Source: Paroedura picta
Taxonomy: Eukaryota; Chordata; Lepidosauria; Squamata; Gekkonidae
Direction: 5' to 3'
DNA length: 64,000 nucleotides
Assembly: GCF_049243985.1 (NCBI RefSeq)
Contig: NC_135372.1
Coordinates: forward strand, 69,899,818-69,963,817
A program made the position numbers and the translations under genes. Below are positions 25,101 through 35,700 of this stretch, piece after piece. Within the stretch, counting starts at the first letter, position 1, and every line of letters starts with the position of its first letter. A model generated the notes under the pieces. It was not told the origin of the DNA. It saw nothing but the letters and a program-made list of their open reading frames with translations, and searched no databases.

Positions 25101-25185
25101 ACGGCCCCGGCGCAGCACCTCTTAGCTGGGCGAACCTCTCCAGCCGCTTCTGAGTGGCCCGTTGCAGCAACAGCTCCGGCTCCAT
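14713..25185 (-). CDS. FPGT: Fucose-1-phosphate guanylyltransferase, complete gene, 4 coding exons
   Basis: Coding segments are 25185-25119, 20880-20713, 19304-19212 and 16154-14713; they join in frame (all introns phase 1) into about 589 residues, close to the 594 of human FPGT as I recall it. The family enzyme converts L-fucose 1-phosphate plus GTP to GDP-L-fucose plus pyrophosphate in the cytosolic fucose salvage pathway. Seen in sequence: the GNGGST loop near residue 80, [13 protein letters not shown] near 107-119, [23 protein letters not shown], a long C-terminal domain with [10 protein letters not shown] and ARIFPVCS, and a stop at 14713. All introns are GT-AG. The start at 25185 is chosen for its strong context (G at -3, G at +4) and alignment with the human N terminus; an in-frame ATG at 25197 would add four residues. 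LRRIQ3 lies upstream in the opposite orientation, matching mammalian synteny. Confidence 0.96.
16505..17040 (-). mobile_element. Decayed CR1/L2-like LINE fragments in FPGT intron 3
   Basis: 16505-16870 resembles the CR1 coding and 3' part (GCCTCCAGAACTGCACACAG; TTGATACAGCCCAAGACTAC). 16900-17040 on the minus strand reads [20 protein letters not shown], a LINE reverse-transcriptase segment. They may be one rearranged copy or two. Confidence 0.65.
17100..18780. other. FPGT intron 3, unassigned
   Basis: AT-rich intronic sequence. No exon-like frame with splice sites or recognisable repeat apart from those listed nearby. Confidence 0.5.
18832..18898 (-). mobile_element. SPIN-like hAT terminal fragment
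   Basis: The minus strand begins CAGTGGTTCTCAACCTGGGG and continues with a GGGACCCCTTTGG and GAAAGGGTTG pattern typical of SPIN (Space Invader) hAT transposons. Only one end is present; the other terminus was not found, so it is truncated. It lies in FPGT intron 3. Confidence 0.7.
18932..19030 (+). repeat. Interspersed repeat, SINE or LINE tail, class uncertain
   Basis: An (AAG)n start followed by GAGTTGGTTCTTATATGCCG and GGAGGCTCAAAGCGGCTTAC, a segment I recognise as widespread in lizard genomes. I cannot assign its class from this copy. Confidence 0.5.
19212..19304 (-). CDS. FPGT: FPGT coding exon 3
   Basis: A 93-bp exon encoding [20 protein letters not shown] and [12 protein letters not shown], which holds the glycine-rich nucleotide-binding loop of the family. 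It is phase 1 at both ends, with an acceptor TTTTATAG|GAAA and a donor CTCTG|GTAATC. The reading frame also runs open upstream into the intron, but protein similarity stops at the acceptor. Confidence 0.95.
19425..19615 (+). mobile_element. Decayed MIR-like SINE
   Basis: Weak similarity to the CORE-SINE pattern (CAGTTCAAATTCCAACTCAG, then CTGACTCATCTCACAGGAAT). It lies in FPGT intron 2. Confidence 0.45.
19620..20700. other. FPGT intron 2, unassigned
   Basis: AT-rich intronic sequence with no recognisable element. Confidence 0.5.
20713..20880 (-). CDS. FPGT: FPGT coding exon 2
   Basis: Encodes [20 protein letters not shown], then [18 protein letters not shown] and [17 protein letters not shown], closely matching human FPGT. 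The exon is 168 bp and phase 1 at both ends, with an acceptor TTCCAACAG and a donor ATTG|GTAAAT. It contains no internal methionine in this frame, so it has to be found by homology and splice signals rather than as an ATG-initiated reading frame. Confidence 0.95.
21248..21561 (+). mobile_element. GACCCATTATGCAC family, 314 bp
   Basis: Left end ACCTATTATGCACAGCCGCT and right end CATGCATAATGGGCC, with the family's internal TAAAATC and GGAGGAGGAAGTGAAGCAAA blocks. It is an internally deleted relative of the 901-bp copy, in FPGT intron 1. The flanking triplets do not match exactly. Confidence 0.75.
21760..22518 (-). mobile_element. L2-like LINE 3' fragment
   Basis: Contains TGTATGCCACCTTCCTGCCC near its 3' end and CCATGTAGGGATTTAACAGC with TTGGGCCTGGAAACAGACTG, the same 3' region as at 9775-10680. 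A Sauria SINE inserted at its edge. Confidence 0.55.
22533..22814 (-). mobile_element. Sauria-type tRNA SINE, full length
   Basis: Nearly identical to the copy at 3718-4001 and in the same orientation. A perfect 14-bp target duplication (TACTGCAATTTATA) flanks it at 22519-22532 and 22815-22828. It inserted beside an L2-like 3' fragment in FPGT intron 1. The perfect duplication suggests a fairly recent insertion. Confidence 0.92.
22830..24220. other. FPGT intron 1, mostly unassigned
   Basis: Contains two short copies of a common reptile repeat word (ACTAGGAGCAAGCCCCATTG near 23305; ACAGGATTGCAGCCTCAG near 23980), otherwise nothing recognised. Confidence 0.45.
24222..24563. repeat. Inverted repeat with 61-bp arms beside FPGT promoter
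   Basis: Left arm 24222-24282 (GGAACAAAGACCAGACATGT) and right arm 24502-24563 (its complement CATCTGGTCTTTGTTCC) are about 85% complementary, separated by about 220 bp. Each arm carries a small stem (GACCC/GGGTC) followed by AAAAC, a pattern like the termini of Penelope-like elements. It abuts the CpG-rich interval. Confidence 0.7.
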
Positions 25186-25520
25186 CCCGGCCAGCATCGC
25201 GCCTCCTCCCCCGCCGGCCTCGCTGGCTGGCTGGCTGGCTGGCTTCCGGAATGGGAGCGCCGAGGCCACCGCCCCTTCCCAGTCGGCTCCGCCGGGAGGG
25301 GGCGAGCTTCTTGGTTGTCTGGGGAACCACTGGGCGCTCGAGGCGACGTTGAAGCGTTTTCAGATATGGGGGGGGGGGGGGGGGCGGAGAAGCTTCGGCG
25401 GGCGGAGCTCGCTGCTCAGCGCCAGGTTAGGACCGCGGACCAGTTAGAGGAGTGACGCCTAAAGTCGTTAATAGAAGGGGCGGGGGGGGGGGGGGATTGC
25501 TCGGTGGACAGAGTTGAAGT
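24570..25520. promoter_or_regulatory. CpG-island promoter of FPGT, possibly shared with LRRIQ3
   Basis: The interval is strikingly GC- and CG-rich compared with the AT-rich introns around it, and it covers FPGT coding exon 1. Three long G runs on the plus strand (about 24579-24590, 25368-25384, 25481-25495) could form G-quadruplexes. LRRIQ3 starts translation 4.3 kb away on the other strand, so a noncoding LRRIQ3 first exon near here would make the promoter bidirectional; I could not identify that exon. Confidence 0.7.
25119..25185 (-). CDS. FPGT: FPGT coding exon 1
   Basis: Encodes 22 residues ([20 protein letters not shown] then LR) plus one base, and ends at an AGAG|GTGCTG donor. The ATQ-K-RL-RF pattern matches the human N terminus (EATQRKLRRF). 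It lies inside the CpG-rich interval. A second in-frame ATG sits 12 bases upstream (25197-25195), and another far upstream at 25269 reads low-complexity sequence and is unlikely to be the start. Confidence 0.85.
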
Positions 25521-26729
25521 CAAGATCTGTCTGGCTTCTCGAGCCTCGTCTGGTCAACCAAGCAGGTATTTTCATGCACGTGAGATTTCTCCCTAGATTA
25601 CATAATGCAGGCGGGTGTATCGGGTCTAAACGCACACAGAAACGCACTATATATGGGACGAATTAGCCACTTACAGTCCCTCTAGTCTAGCCATATAACA
25701 ATACTCTTTTTGTGTTCTATGCGTTCTATGAAAATTTTTGTTGCTCCATGTAGGCCAAATTTTAATCAAAAACCCCAGCCGGTCAGTGGTGTCCCGCTTT
25801 ACCAATGTTGAAATCTGGTCACCTTAGACTACAGAGATCAGTTCTTCTGGTGAAAATGGCCGGAGAATATGGCATTATACACTGGTCGCTCCCCAAATCC
25901 CTGCACTCCCCCAGGTTATATCCCTGAATCTCCAGGATTTTTCCAAACAGTAGTTGGCAGCCTGAACCAACACTGTAGGTGGGCACTGTATGAGAACTAG
26001 GAGAGGATGGGGCACCCCTTCAGATGAGGGACAGAACATAGCCAGCCAGGCTCTTGCTGTAGCAAAGAATAAGACAGGAACACCTCTGACTATGATTGCA
26101 TAGGATGGGGCTACCTTGCCTGACTTTGCTGCAGGATGGGGTTTGGGAATGATACAAGGCTGCATTGCACAGCCCTTCCTTGCTTCTCAGTGTTTTCTTG
26201 TATAGTTGAAATTAAATAGATGCATCTTACAATCAGATCCCATGCTTATTAAAAGTTGGGTTTGGGGAAAGCCTACCTGAACTGGCTTTTAACATTTGAT
26301 CCAGCACTTACCTTTAAAATAGCGTGTGTGTGTGGGGGGTCAATTCATGAGCACATACAACAGCAGTAGGAGCATTTTCATTTCTTCTATTCCACATGTG
26401 TGCCATGGAGGGAACTGGCAGTAAGACAAACAGTCCTCCCTCCACAGCTCTTTTCTGCTAGTGAAAGGGAGGGGATTATGCTGTGCACACTTGGGAGTCT
26501 CTATGCCCCTGTCGCCATTTTTAAGGCAAGTGCTAGGTCACACATTATATGTGAGCTGAGTTTACCTTTTCCCAACCTGCACTTATCTAATCAGACCCTT
26601 AGGCACTGGGGAAACAAGTTAAAATATTATTACCAGAGATAAGAAAAATGAGGTTCCATAATGAGGCATAGGCCATTTTACAAATAACACACAGCTTATC
26701 AGACTACTATTAGCGATTTACAATCTCTA
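25521..26729. other. Region between FPGT and LRRIQ3, unassigned
   Basis: No coding exon recognised. A noncoding first exon of LRRIQ3 could lie here or in the adjoining CpG-rich interval, but the sequence alone does not show it. Confidence 0.4.
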
Positions 26730-27500
26730 CTTGATAATGACTGTTCTCTTTCACAAGTATTGGAGTGACCTTTTCTTGCTCATAGGCAGCCCTCTAATCT
26801 TAAACAACTCATCCACAATAATATCCAAGTTGAACATGGACACTGGTACCAGAGCTTGCAGTAAACTTTGCTGCCATATACACCCAGACAACACAATTGC
26901 TGGACCTAACAACATCAACTACACCATCTCAAGTTTAGTCACATGCTCATATTCTAACATTGTGTATGCCATTAAATGGTAACAATCCCTTCCATTCTTT
27001 ACATAGGGCAAACAGGTTAAAACCTCTGACAAAGGATAAGAGGGGACAAATATCAAGAATCACAAGACTGAGAAACCTGTAGAACACTTCAACCTTCCTG
27101 GACATTCAATGAATGATCTCAAAGTAGTTGTTTATTACAAAGGAACATCATGAACAGACTGGAAAGGGAAATTGCTGAGTTGAAAGTTATTACAACACTC
27201 ATAACAACAGAATTCGTAGGACTCAACAGGGATATTGATTTCTTGTGTCACTAAATAGGCTACCTTCATTCAGCCGTTATATCTGCTTTCCTAACAATCC
27301 CTCAGAAGAGCCATATGTCATCTTTATTTTAATTTCTTATTTGAAATAATAGAATTGAATAGTAGATTGTAATGTAATGTGATAAATAGTGAAATGTAGT
27401 GTATTTCTGTGGGCAGAGAACAGGGGAGATAAATCTACACAGCCAGCCACCCCAGTTCAATGAAGAAGGTATTGTAAAGATGCCTTCATGCTCGAAAGGA
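26730..27500 (+). mobile_element. Penelope-like retroelement remnant (GIY-YIG end)
   Basis: Short stretches resemble the C-terminal GIY-YIG endonuclease end of Penelope-like elements, for example PVEHFNLPGHSMNDLKVVV and EFVGLNRDIDFLCH. It is old and broken in many places. Confidence 0.5.
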
Positions 27501-27721
27501 GATGGATGGAGTGTAATGGTAGGGTCTCAGTTAATTATTCAGTGTTCTACAATTAAGGATACATATATCCATTAATCTTTAATTTCAACATTTATTCAAC
27601 CCAAATAAATGGTAACCTTGAAGATAGATTCAGGTAGGTAGCTGTGTTGGTCTGAAGCATAAGAACAAAGGCTGAGTCCAGTGGCACGTTTAAGACCAAA
27701 AAATTTTTTGTTCAATGTGTA

Positions 27722-27953
27722 AGATTTCTTGTGCTAATGGTTGGCTTTAAAACAAGGTGCTCGGACCCCTGTATGATCAGGAGAAGGCTGCCATATCAAC
27801 CACCCCACCTCTTTCCCAGCTCATTTCTCACCTCCAGAAAACACAAACGGGGCTGTTTTTGCCTGCCTCAGTTGTTAGAAGGCTGAACAGGTAACTGAAG
27901 CCCAAAAAGACTTTTTGTGTAAATGGTTGGCTTTAAAACAAGGTGCTCAGGTG
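27722..27953 (+). repeat. Direct repeat of about 40 bp, 190 bp apart
   Basis: TAATGGTTGGCTTTAAAACA with AGGTGCTC occurs at about 27736 and again, with AAATGGTTGGCTTT, at about 27923. Just left, 27630-27725 (AGCTGTGTTGGTCTGAAG; GTCCAGTGGCACGTTTAAGA) is a widespread reptile interspersed repeat whose class I cannot assign. Confidence 0.6.
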
Positions 27954-28399
27954 GTTCATGCAATTTAGGGTGTTAAATCCAGTTTTCTCTATTCCTGAAA
28001 TCGTGAGTTAAAAATGGCCAAATTGCGACCCGGCTGCTGGACAGCCTTGGAATAATGGTGACGTCATGTGGAGGGGGCTCTGTGTGCTGCCATCATGAGA
28101 AGGCTGTCCAGGAACATTTTCCTTGGTGCGGAAATGGCCTTTCACTAAAGGTGGAAGAAAAAATGCATGTTCTTTTTAATGACAACTGTCCACTGGCTTA
28201 AGAGATTTTGCTGAAGCAAAGTTATTTAGGGCTATTGGTTAAGGGACAGTAGTGTTAATCTTTAGCTATTCAATTTCATGATGGTTGTTTCTTCAGATAT
28301 GTATGTCCCACTTTTATCCTCATGTGGGGATAAAATGGAAGAGGAGAGTACGGTGGAAGCTGACAGGTGGGGCCAGTAACAAATTGGGAGAGTCCTAAT

Positions 28400-29129
28400 G
28401 TCACCATGGCTGACACGTGGTCTGAACCAAATCCAGAGGATGGTGAATCAGCATAGTTGTTTGAAGTCCTACAAGACTATAAGTCTTAGATACTGCAGCG
28501 TCCAGGCCATCACTGCCTCCAGTAGGCTCAACAAGGCACCTAGTGGAGCCAGCCAGATGGCTACGTTCTCCACCGGTCCCCATTCTATGGCAACACACTC
28601 AAGATTGATGGCACCGGGAGAGCCCTATAGGAGAAAGCCTCCCAGTATCGCCAGGTGTGGACAGATCTTTCAGGGTGACTGTCTTGCTCTCTCATAATCA
28701 GGTCTCAGTCATGCACGCTAAGTCTACCCCCTGCCCTGCGAAATAGTCTTGCAAGGTGGAGTTCTTGTTGATCGACCTGGCATTGCACAAGGTCACTCTC
28801 ACCCACTTGGGAAACCTTCCAGGGCCGTCAAGAAACCCCAGGATTTCATGAAAGCCTGGTTGAGAAAGCCTGGAATAGAGACTGAATATAAATGAAAGCT
28901 GGTAATGAGAGAATCTTCTGTACCTATCATTACAATGGTGCATTGATATTTCAGCGCCTTTAAAAAAAAAACTCTTCAATGTGGGAGGCAGGTGAATGAG
29001 TGGTTTGTTGAAGACCACATTCAAATCAGAGAAAAGTGACTGGAGGTAGGTGGGAGTAGGCAGGACAGCGAAAAAGGACAAAAACATTACATACTTTGTG
29101 TGTGTGTGTTTGTGTGTTTGTGTGCGCAT
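28400..29129 (-). mobile_element. L2-like LINE 5'/endonuclease fragment
   Basis: The minus-strand frame contains RVTLCNARSINKNSTLQDYF and AGQGVDLACMTET, the start of the L2 endonuclease domain. Sequence to the left is less certain. It lies just upstream of the first LRRIQ3 coding exon. Confidence 0.7.
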
Positions 29130-29428
29130 GCATTCCGGATTATATGTAAGCTATAATAGTTTCCATTATTTTTTTCAGTTTTTGTTGGCATCTTAATGTT
29201 TTGATAATGTTTTGTTGGTATCTTAATGTTTTGATAACATGTAAAAATAGAAGAGCGCTGTTAAGAGTTTCAACTTTCTCCCTGTCTTCATTTTTGTGGT
29301 TAGATTGTCTTTTATCTAGCAAGCGGAGTGTTGTACTAAACAGTCAGATACTTACTCAGGGCATCTTAAGTTTTTCTTTTGAAAAGTTGAATAAATTGAT
29401 ATACTGTGTAATCTCTTTCCTCCTTTAG

Positions 29429-29728
29429 ATCTCTCATGGATAAACCCTAAAAGAGATAACAGCCATGGAGGAGAACTATGAAGAATACCTTGTCTCTGTT
29501 TCTAAAAATATGCTATTTGAATGTGGACAAACAGCTGATCACCATGAATTAAAGAATGTGGAAGATATTGTTATGGTTCAGTTATCTGCACAGTATTTAA
29601 AGAACGTAGGATATCTGCAATACTGTGGGTCACTTAAAATATGCATCTTGTCTGGTAATTTCCTCTCAAATATTGATGCACTTGAATTTTGTACTCATTT
29701 AATTAAGCTGGATCTGCATAGCAATCAG
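29429..29728 (+). CDS. LRRIQ3: LRRIQ3 first coding exon (coding from 29465)
   Basis: After a pyrimidine-rich acceptor (CCTCCTTTAG) come 36 noncoding bases, then ATG at 29465 in a GCCATGG context. It encodes 88 residues, including [20 protein letters not shown] and [11 protein letters not shown], which align with human LRRIQ3 (SLRVCIFSNNFITDIHPL, KLIKLDLHGNQ). The donor is AATCAG|GTGAGC, phase 0. A Helitron fragment begins 8 bases into the intron. Confidence 0.93.
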
Positions 29729-32700
29729 GTGAGCAACAAGAATACAACGGGTGCTAGAGCTTGGCAGTGGGAAGAGGAAGGGGAGGAGTTGTCCAGTCTG
29801 TAAGGGCATGGGGTTGAATGTTGAGGCCTAATGCACAGGGTGGTTGTGCAGATGAAACAGGAGACAAAAGAGCCAGTTTCCTCTGCAGAATAATGCTGTG
29901 CAGTGGCCTCAAACCTGCAGAGAATTGCAAAGAGGAAAGACACATGGCTTGGCTGTGTCTAACCCCTGGCCAGAGCAGTATTTTAAGTGAAAAGGGGCTT
30001 TTCTGTGGCCTCCCTGTCAACCAACTGTTTGGCAGAAGCAATTTTAAGAGATACACATAAAAGAATGAGTCAATAAAATAAACTGATTTATGTTTTTATG
30101 TCTGTAGAGCAGTGGTCCCCAACCTGCGGGCCGCGGCCCGGTGCCGGGCCGCGAAGGCCATGGCGCCGGGCCGCGGCTCCCTCTCCCCGCCCCCCCCTGC
30201 AGTAAAAAACTTCCCAGGATGCAAGCTTGCGGCTCGGGAAGCTTCTTACTGAGGGAGGGCGGGGAGAGGGAATCAGGGCCGGGCCGCGCATCGCTTGTGC
30301 GGGCGCGGCCCGATGCATGGGCGTGGCCTGATGCGCAGGTGCGGGCCACGGGCGCGGCTCGATGCGTGGGCGCGGCTCGATGCGCGGGCATGGCCTGTGC
30401 GGGCGTGGCGGGCGCGGTCCGCGTGGGTGCGGCCCCGATGCCCTGCCGGTCCCCAGCCTCAGAAAGGTTGGGGACCACTGCTGTAGAGTACTGATCCAAG
30501 CTTAACCTATGCTCTTTAAACTGCAAGAGTTGCCATGATTTAATATTTTTGCTTGTAACAAAACCAGAATTTGTGTGTGTGTGTGTGTGTGTGTGTTGGG
30601 GTGGTGGGAGTGCATGTGCTTGAGTGAGAAAATGAAAATGGAATCCCTTTAATATATCATATTGCATGTAGAATTTTAGACTAAGGATGTTAGCTTTAGA
30701 GCAAAAATTAAGTATAAACTTTCCTGCATGAGTAAGACTTAATGTGACATTATTTTTGTGATAAGACTACTTCAAATTTCAAAATTCCAATATATACTTA
30801 TACTAATATTACTCAGATATTAGACCTTTGAACTGAATTAGATCATGACCTGAAGTGCCAAATAAAGTCTGTAAGGTCTTACAGATCAGTGTGATTGCAT
30901 TTTAGTTATTTTGGCTTATATCCTTTGTAAATTTCTTGGCTAGCTTTCAGAATTAGGAAATATTGGTTCACTAATGTATAGCCATTTTAAGTATACCGAT
31001 AGGTTTTTAGAAATGGGAAATAGAAATCTTCCATGCAGTGAGCTCTTCTCAGCCTATAAGATACAAGTCTTTGTTGATTTAGAGTTGATTTTCACTAAAG
31101 ACATGAGTACTTGCAATAACCCTCCTTAAATGGAGAGTGCATCCCAGGTCCAGGCTGGCGAGCCTGCTGCTTCTTTGACCAAGAGGGCACTGTCGGGAGG
31201 GGTTGAAGGATTTGTGAGGGATGGAGCACCAGAGCCAGTTTAAGGATTTGGGGGGCCCTGACAGAGCACACTTGCAGCAAAAGCAGCCAGACTGGGAGCA
31301 GACGGGCCCCACACACTGGAAAGGGGTGTCATTCTGAGGGTCCTTAAAGAGGGAAACCGGATTTTCATACAGTACAATCCCTCTGCCTCAGGTCTGAGTT
31401 TTCAAATGATGATAACAAATCCTAAAAATAATATATATATTTTTAAATCTCACTAATTGCTACTAGGACTGCGACTTCTTTTGAATTCTTGGACATGTTA
31501 AGGAATAGAGTAGTAAATATATAATTTTTGTGGCCATACTGCTTATGAAGACTAGCATTAAATAAAGACAATTCAAACTAGTAGCAACCGATAGCATTAA
31601 AATACTTTAAAAGATCCATGGAAGCAGTAAAAGAATTTAAAGGCAAGAACGGGAGGTAGTTTTATTGTCAAAGGTGCATGGAACTCCACAAAAACTTAGG
31701 AATTAAGAAAAGTTTCCCTGGCAATGAAAGCTTTCAAGTGGGTGCCAGACACATAGCCTTTGCAAACAGTTCTGACATTTGGGTGCTATCTGTAAACTGC
31801 TCGGGGAGCGGTATAAATAATTTGCTAAGGGCCGAGTCCGGGATACAAAACGGGTCAATCAGAAGGTGCTCAGTGTGCGCCTTCTGATTGGCCCCTAGGC
31901 CCTGGACTGACAACAGAGGGGCCAATCAGAAGGCGCGAAGCGCCCTCCGATTGGCCCATTACCCGACTGCCTCCCTGCGGGCCTCGGAGCAGGCCTGCAG
32001 GGAAGCTGCGGAGTTGGTGAGGAGGGAGTGGGCGGGGGAGGATTTCCTGCAGGCCTTGGGGCAGGCCCGCCGCATCAATGACATGACGGGCCTGCTCTGA
32101 GGGGGGCTGGTGGGGGAGGCTTCCATGTGGGCCTGGAAGCGGGCCAGCTGTGTCGGGGACACGGCAGGCCTGCTCCAAGGCCCGCAGGGAAGCCAAGGAG
32201 TCAACGGGGAGGGGGGTGGGGGTCCCCATGTGGGAGGGCCAGGGGCCGCTACTGCGGCCCCCCCTTTCAAAGCCTGCTCTTATGAGCGGGCTTTAACGCA
32301 TAGTAGTAGAATATTCTGTATCCTGTATCCTTCTCTCTTCTTAGAAGGTGAATGCAAAGGCAGAGGCACACAATGGATTGTTCTGTAGCTGACCTTAATT
32401 GATGGGAGCTGTGATAAAAACACAATTTAACATAGGTTTCTCCCCTTTTTTTGTTAAGAGGACAATCTTAGCTTCAGTTTTGAACTAGTTTTAGCTTTAA
32501 ACTTGTTGAGTGGTTAATTACATTGTATGTTTAACAATACAAATACTTTCATATTACCTTTCCACTGCTCAAATTGTGTTCTTCATTGTATTTCAGATGG
32601 AAAACCTTCCAGGCCCTGTATTTTGGGGGAACATGAAAAATCTAAATATTCTGTATCTTCATGATAATACGATTTCAAACCTTGAAAATGTGCATTCATT

Positions 32701-35700
32701 ATCTTTCTGCCCTAAACTGATTGCCCTCACCTTGTTCAATACTCCTCTAAGCTTAAAAATAGCTTATAGGCACATTGTTGTTAACACCATTATTTCACTC
32801 AAATCATTGGACTACTATGTGATTTCTGATGAGGAAATAATAGAATCCTGGCGACTCCCTGAAAAATACAGACCGTTTACACTTAATTTTTTTGTTGATA
32901 TCTGCCCTCTTCCTGGAAAGGTAACAAAACTCAAAAATCTAGTTTTATTCAGCTTAACTGTATAGGAACATTAAACCTTAAAATAAAAAAAAATGCTAAT
33001 CTCAGCCATTAGTGTTGATTTTAAGAATATAGTTGCACATTTAGAGTTGTTCTCTCTTCTGTGACGGGAAACATCTTGCATTTTGTGAAATCACTTCAAA
33101 TGTTTTCCTCACAGAATGGGAACCTCTTTTGCTCCGGGTTGTGCCAAGTAATTAATGTATATAGCCCATAATTCCATTATTTCTTACCAACCATCCGCCA
33201 AATTATTAAATGCTTTGAATAACATGTAGAATATTTAAATAATTGGAGACATATAGCTGGAGATTATACTGCATGTTATTGTTTATTTGGCTGTTTCTTT
33301 AGTACAGTGACATATAATTAACAGTATTGTCTTCCGTGACCACTTTGTATGTACATGAAATGTACTTAGATTGATAATGCTCAGTGCTTCGCTGTTTGCC
33401 CTCACCCTTTCATGACTTTAGGGATCAAATAAATTTTTGACCTACTGAATGTGTTTCATACTTGGGGAACTCATACCTGAGTACAAAATGAGCATAGGCT
33501 ATCGTGTTTAGCTACAAAATGAAACTGAATATTATATTTCATAGCAAATTAAACAAATGCATTTTGGCTCTAGGTTTTATCAGAAAATGATTATAACAAA
33601 TAGTGTAAAGGAAAATACGATAGGTATATAGTTGTTTTACTATAAAAACTTTTCTATTGTCCTGTGATACTAGTAATATAATATCCTGGAACTATCAATA
33701 TTTACAGAAAACTAAATTACTTTGCTGCACTCGAAATGATTGACATTTCTATAATAGGTGAGGTAGTCTTGAAAACTAAAGTTTAAATATTTTCTATGAG
33801 AAGACACATCTTGACACATCTTAGCTCCTAGTTAGAATGTATTTCCCAGCTCAGTTTCAATAAACATACACTTTAAAGACCAGGAAGTTGCTCCTCACAA
33901 GCCATATATATATAGGATAATAAGATATAAAAGGTATGAATAACAATTAGGACTAAATCTGACAGAATTTAAATGGACTCTGCTGCCACTAAAATTAAGG
34001 TGCATCAGTGGTATCTTTAAGTAGCCTTGTCAAGCCAGATTCCATTTATAGGATATGTTTTTATTTCTTCCAGATTATAGGGTGTAAACTGCATGGAGCT
34101 TTTATTCCAACCCCAGGTCGATTCAGTCCTTGCCCTCTACACAGAATGCGATTTCCGTTTTGATTTAGGGCGATTTAAATTTTCCTTCTGCAGCAAGGAT
34201 TGATCCGGAGTGACCCTACCTTTATTGTGCGATATCTTAGAGTGCTTTTAATCCTCAATATATTTTAAAATCGCATTGTTTTGAATCTGGGCTCTCCTCC
34301 GTGGTAGAGAACCCATGACTGGCCACAGATGGTCATGTGACAAACTTGCCTTAAAGGAGAAGCCCCTAATTTCTCTCAACTTCTGTCGGTCTTGGGTTTT
34401 TTTTCTGCCTTCTTCGATCCTCTCCCCCCCCCTTCAAGAAAAGAAAGGATTTTTTCCTCCCTCCTCTGACTTCTTGGATCCTCTCCCCCCCTTCAAGAAA
34501 ACAAAGAGTCTCTATTTGCCTCCCCCCCTCTTCTGAGCCTCCCTAACCATGTGCAGAACACATTCCTGTTTCAATGGGGAGGGGGGGGAGAGGAAGACTC
34601 GAGTTCAAATCGATCTGAATTCAACAGGATTGACAATGGAATAAACAAAGTAAGTGCAGACTCTGCCTAGGATTGTCAGCTCTAATGATTATGAATTGGA
34701 ATGTAGATAACATCATTTTGTTAACCATCACCATACATTGTGTCTGGAAAGACCCCTTGAAAGTGGAGTCTGAAAAAAAGCTATCATTTAAAATCTCTAT
34801 ACATTTTCCTATTTATGCCTTATTATTATTGTTGCACAAGATGGGAGAGGACTAGTTTGAAACTTACAGGTCATTGCAGGGAAAGTGCCAAGTCACAAGG
34901 AAGACTAATTGTTCTTTGTGATCTTCCTGATAACAGTATTTCTTTGGCAAATTTGCCATATTTACTGTGACATTTAGTCGTTCTTTCTGTGAGAGCATTT
35001 GTTTTGTGAATTTCTTCATTTTTGTTTTTTTTCGTGCCTCAATAGTGGGACATGGCTATTTGATTGCAGTCACTGAGGCAGTAACTGCTGAACCCTACTA
35101 CCAGGCATAGATATTTTACTGAATGTAGTTGCTTCTGCTAGCATTCCCTTAGCAATCACAATATTTGCACCTACTTTGAATGGAATCACTAGAGCAGGGG
35201 TAGTCAACCTGTGGTCTTCTAGATGTTCATGGACTACAATTCCCATGAGCCCCTACCAGCGTTTGCTGGCAGGGGCTCATGGGAATTGTGGTCCATGAAC
35301 ATCTGGAGGACCACAGGTTGACTACCCCTGCACTAGAGGGTAAAGGAATGTATGATCCCTTTATGAAGACATTCAAATCAAAATTATCTTTTACCATTCT
35401 GAAGTAAGGATTAATACAAAATTGGATGTAAGTACCCTGTAGGTGCATGATGTGTTGGAACTGTCTTGATGGTCATAGTTCATCAGGAAGGGAGGGTGGT
35501 CAACTCTTTCAGCTGGGAAAATAAACTGGTTGGTGAAGACTTTGGATGTTCAAGCATGCTTTCAGTTTGGTGCTCTGTTGTATGTTGGCGAAAGCTGGAA
35601 AGCAAACATTGGAACTATTTTCCAGAGTATATACTTTAAATGCACAATCCGATTTAATGTATGTTCAAAGAACACTTTCATTTGTTTTTGTAGAAAACTA

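Noticed and set aside
24441-25455. Frames of 78-151 codons around the CpG-rich interval
   Set aside because: High GC lowers stop frequency; only FPGT exon 1 has homology and splice sites.
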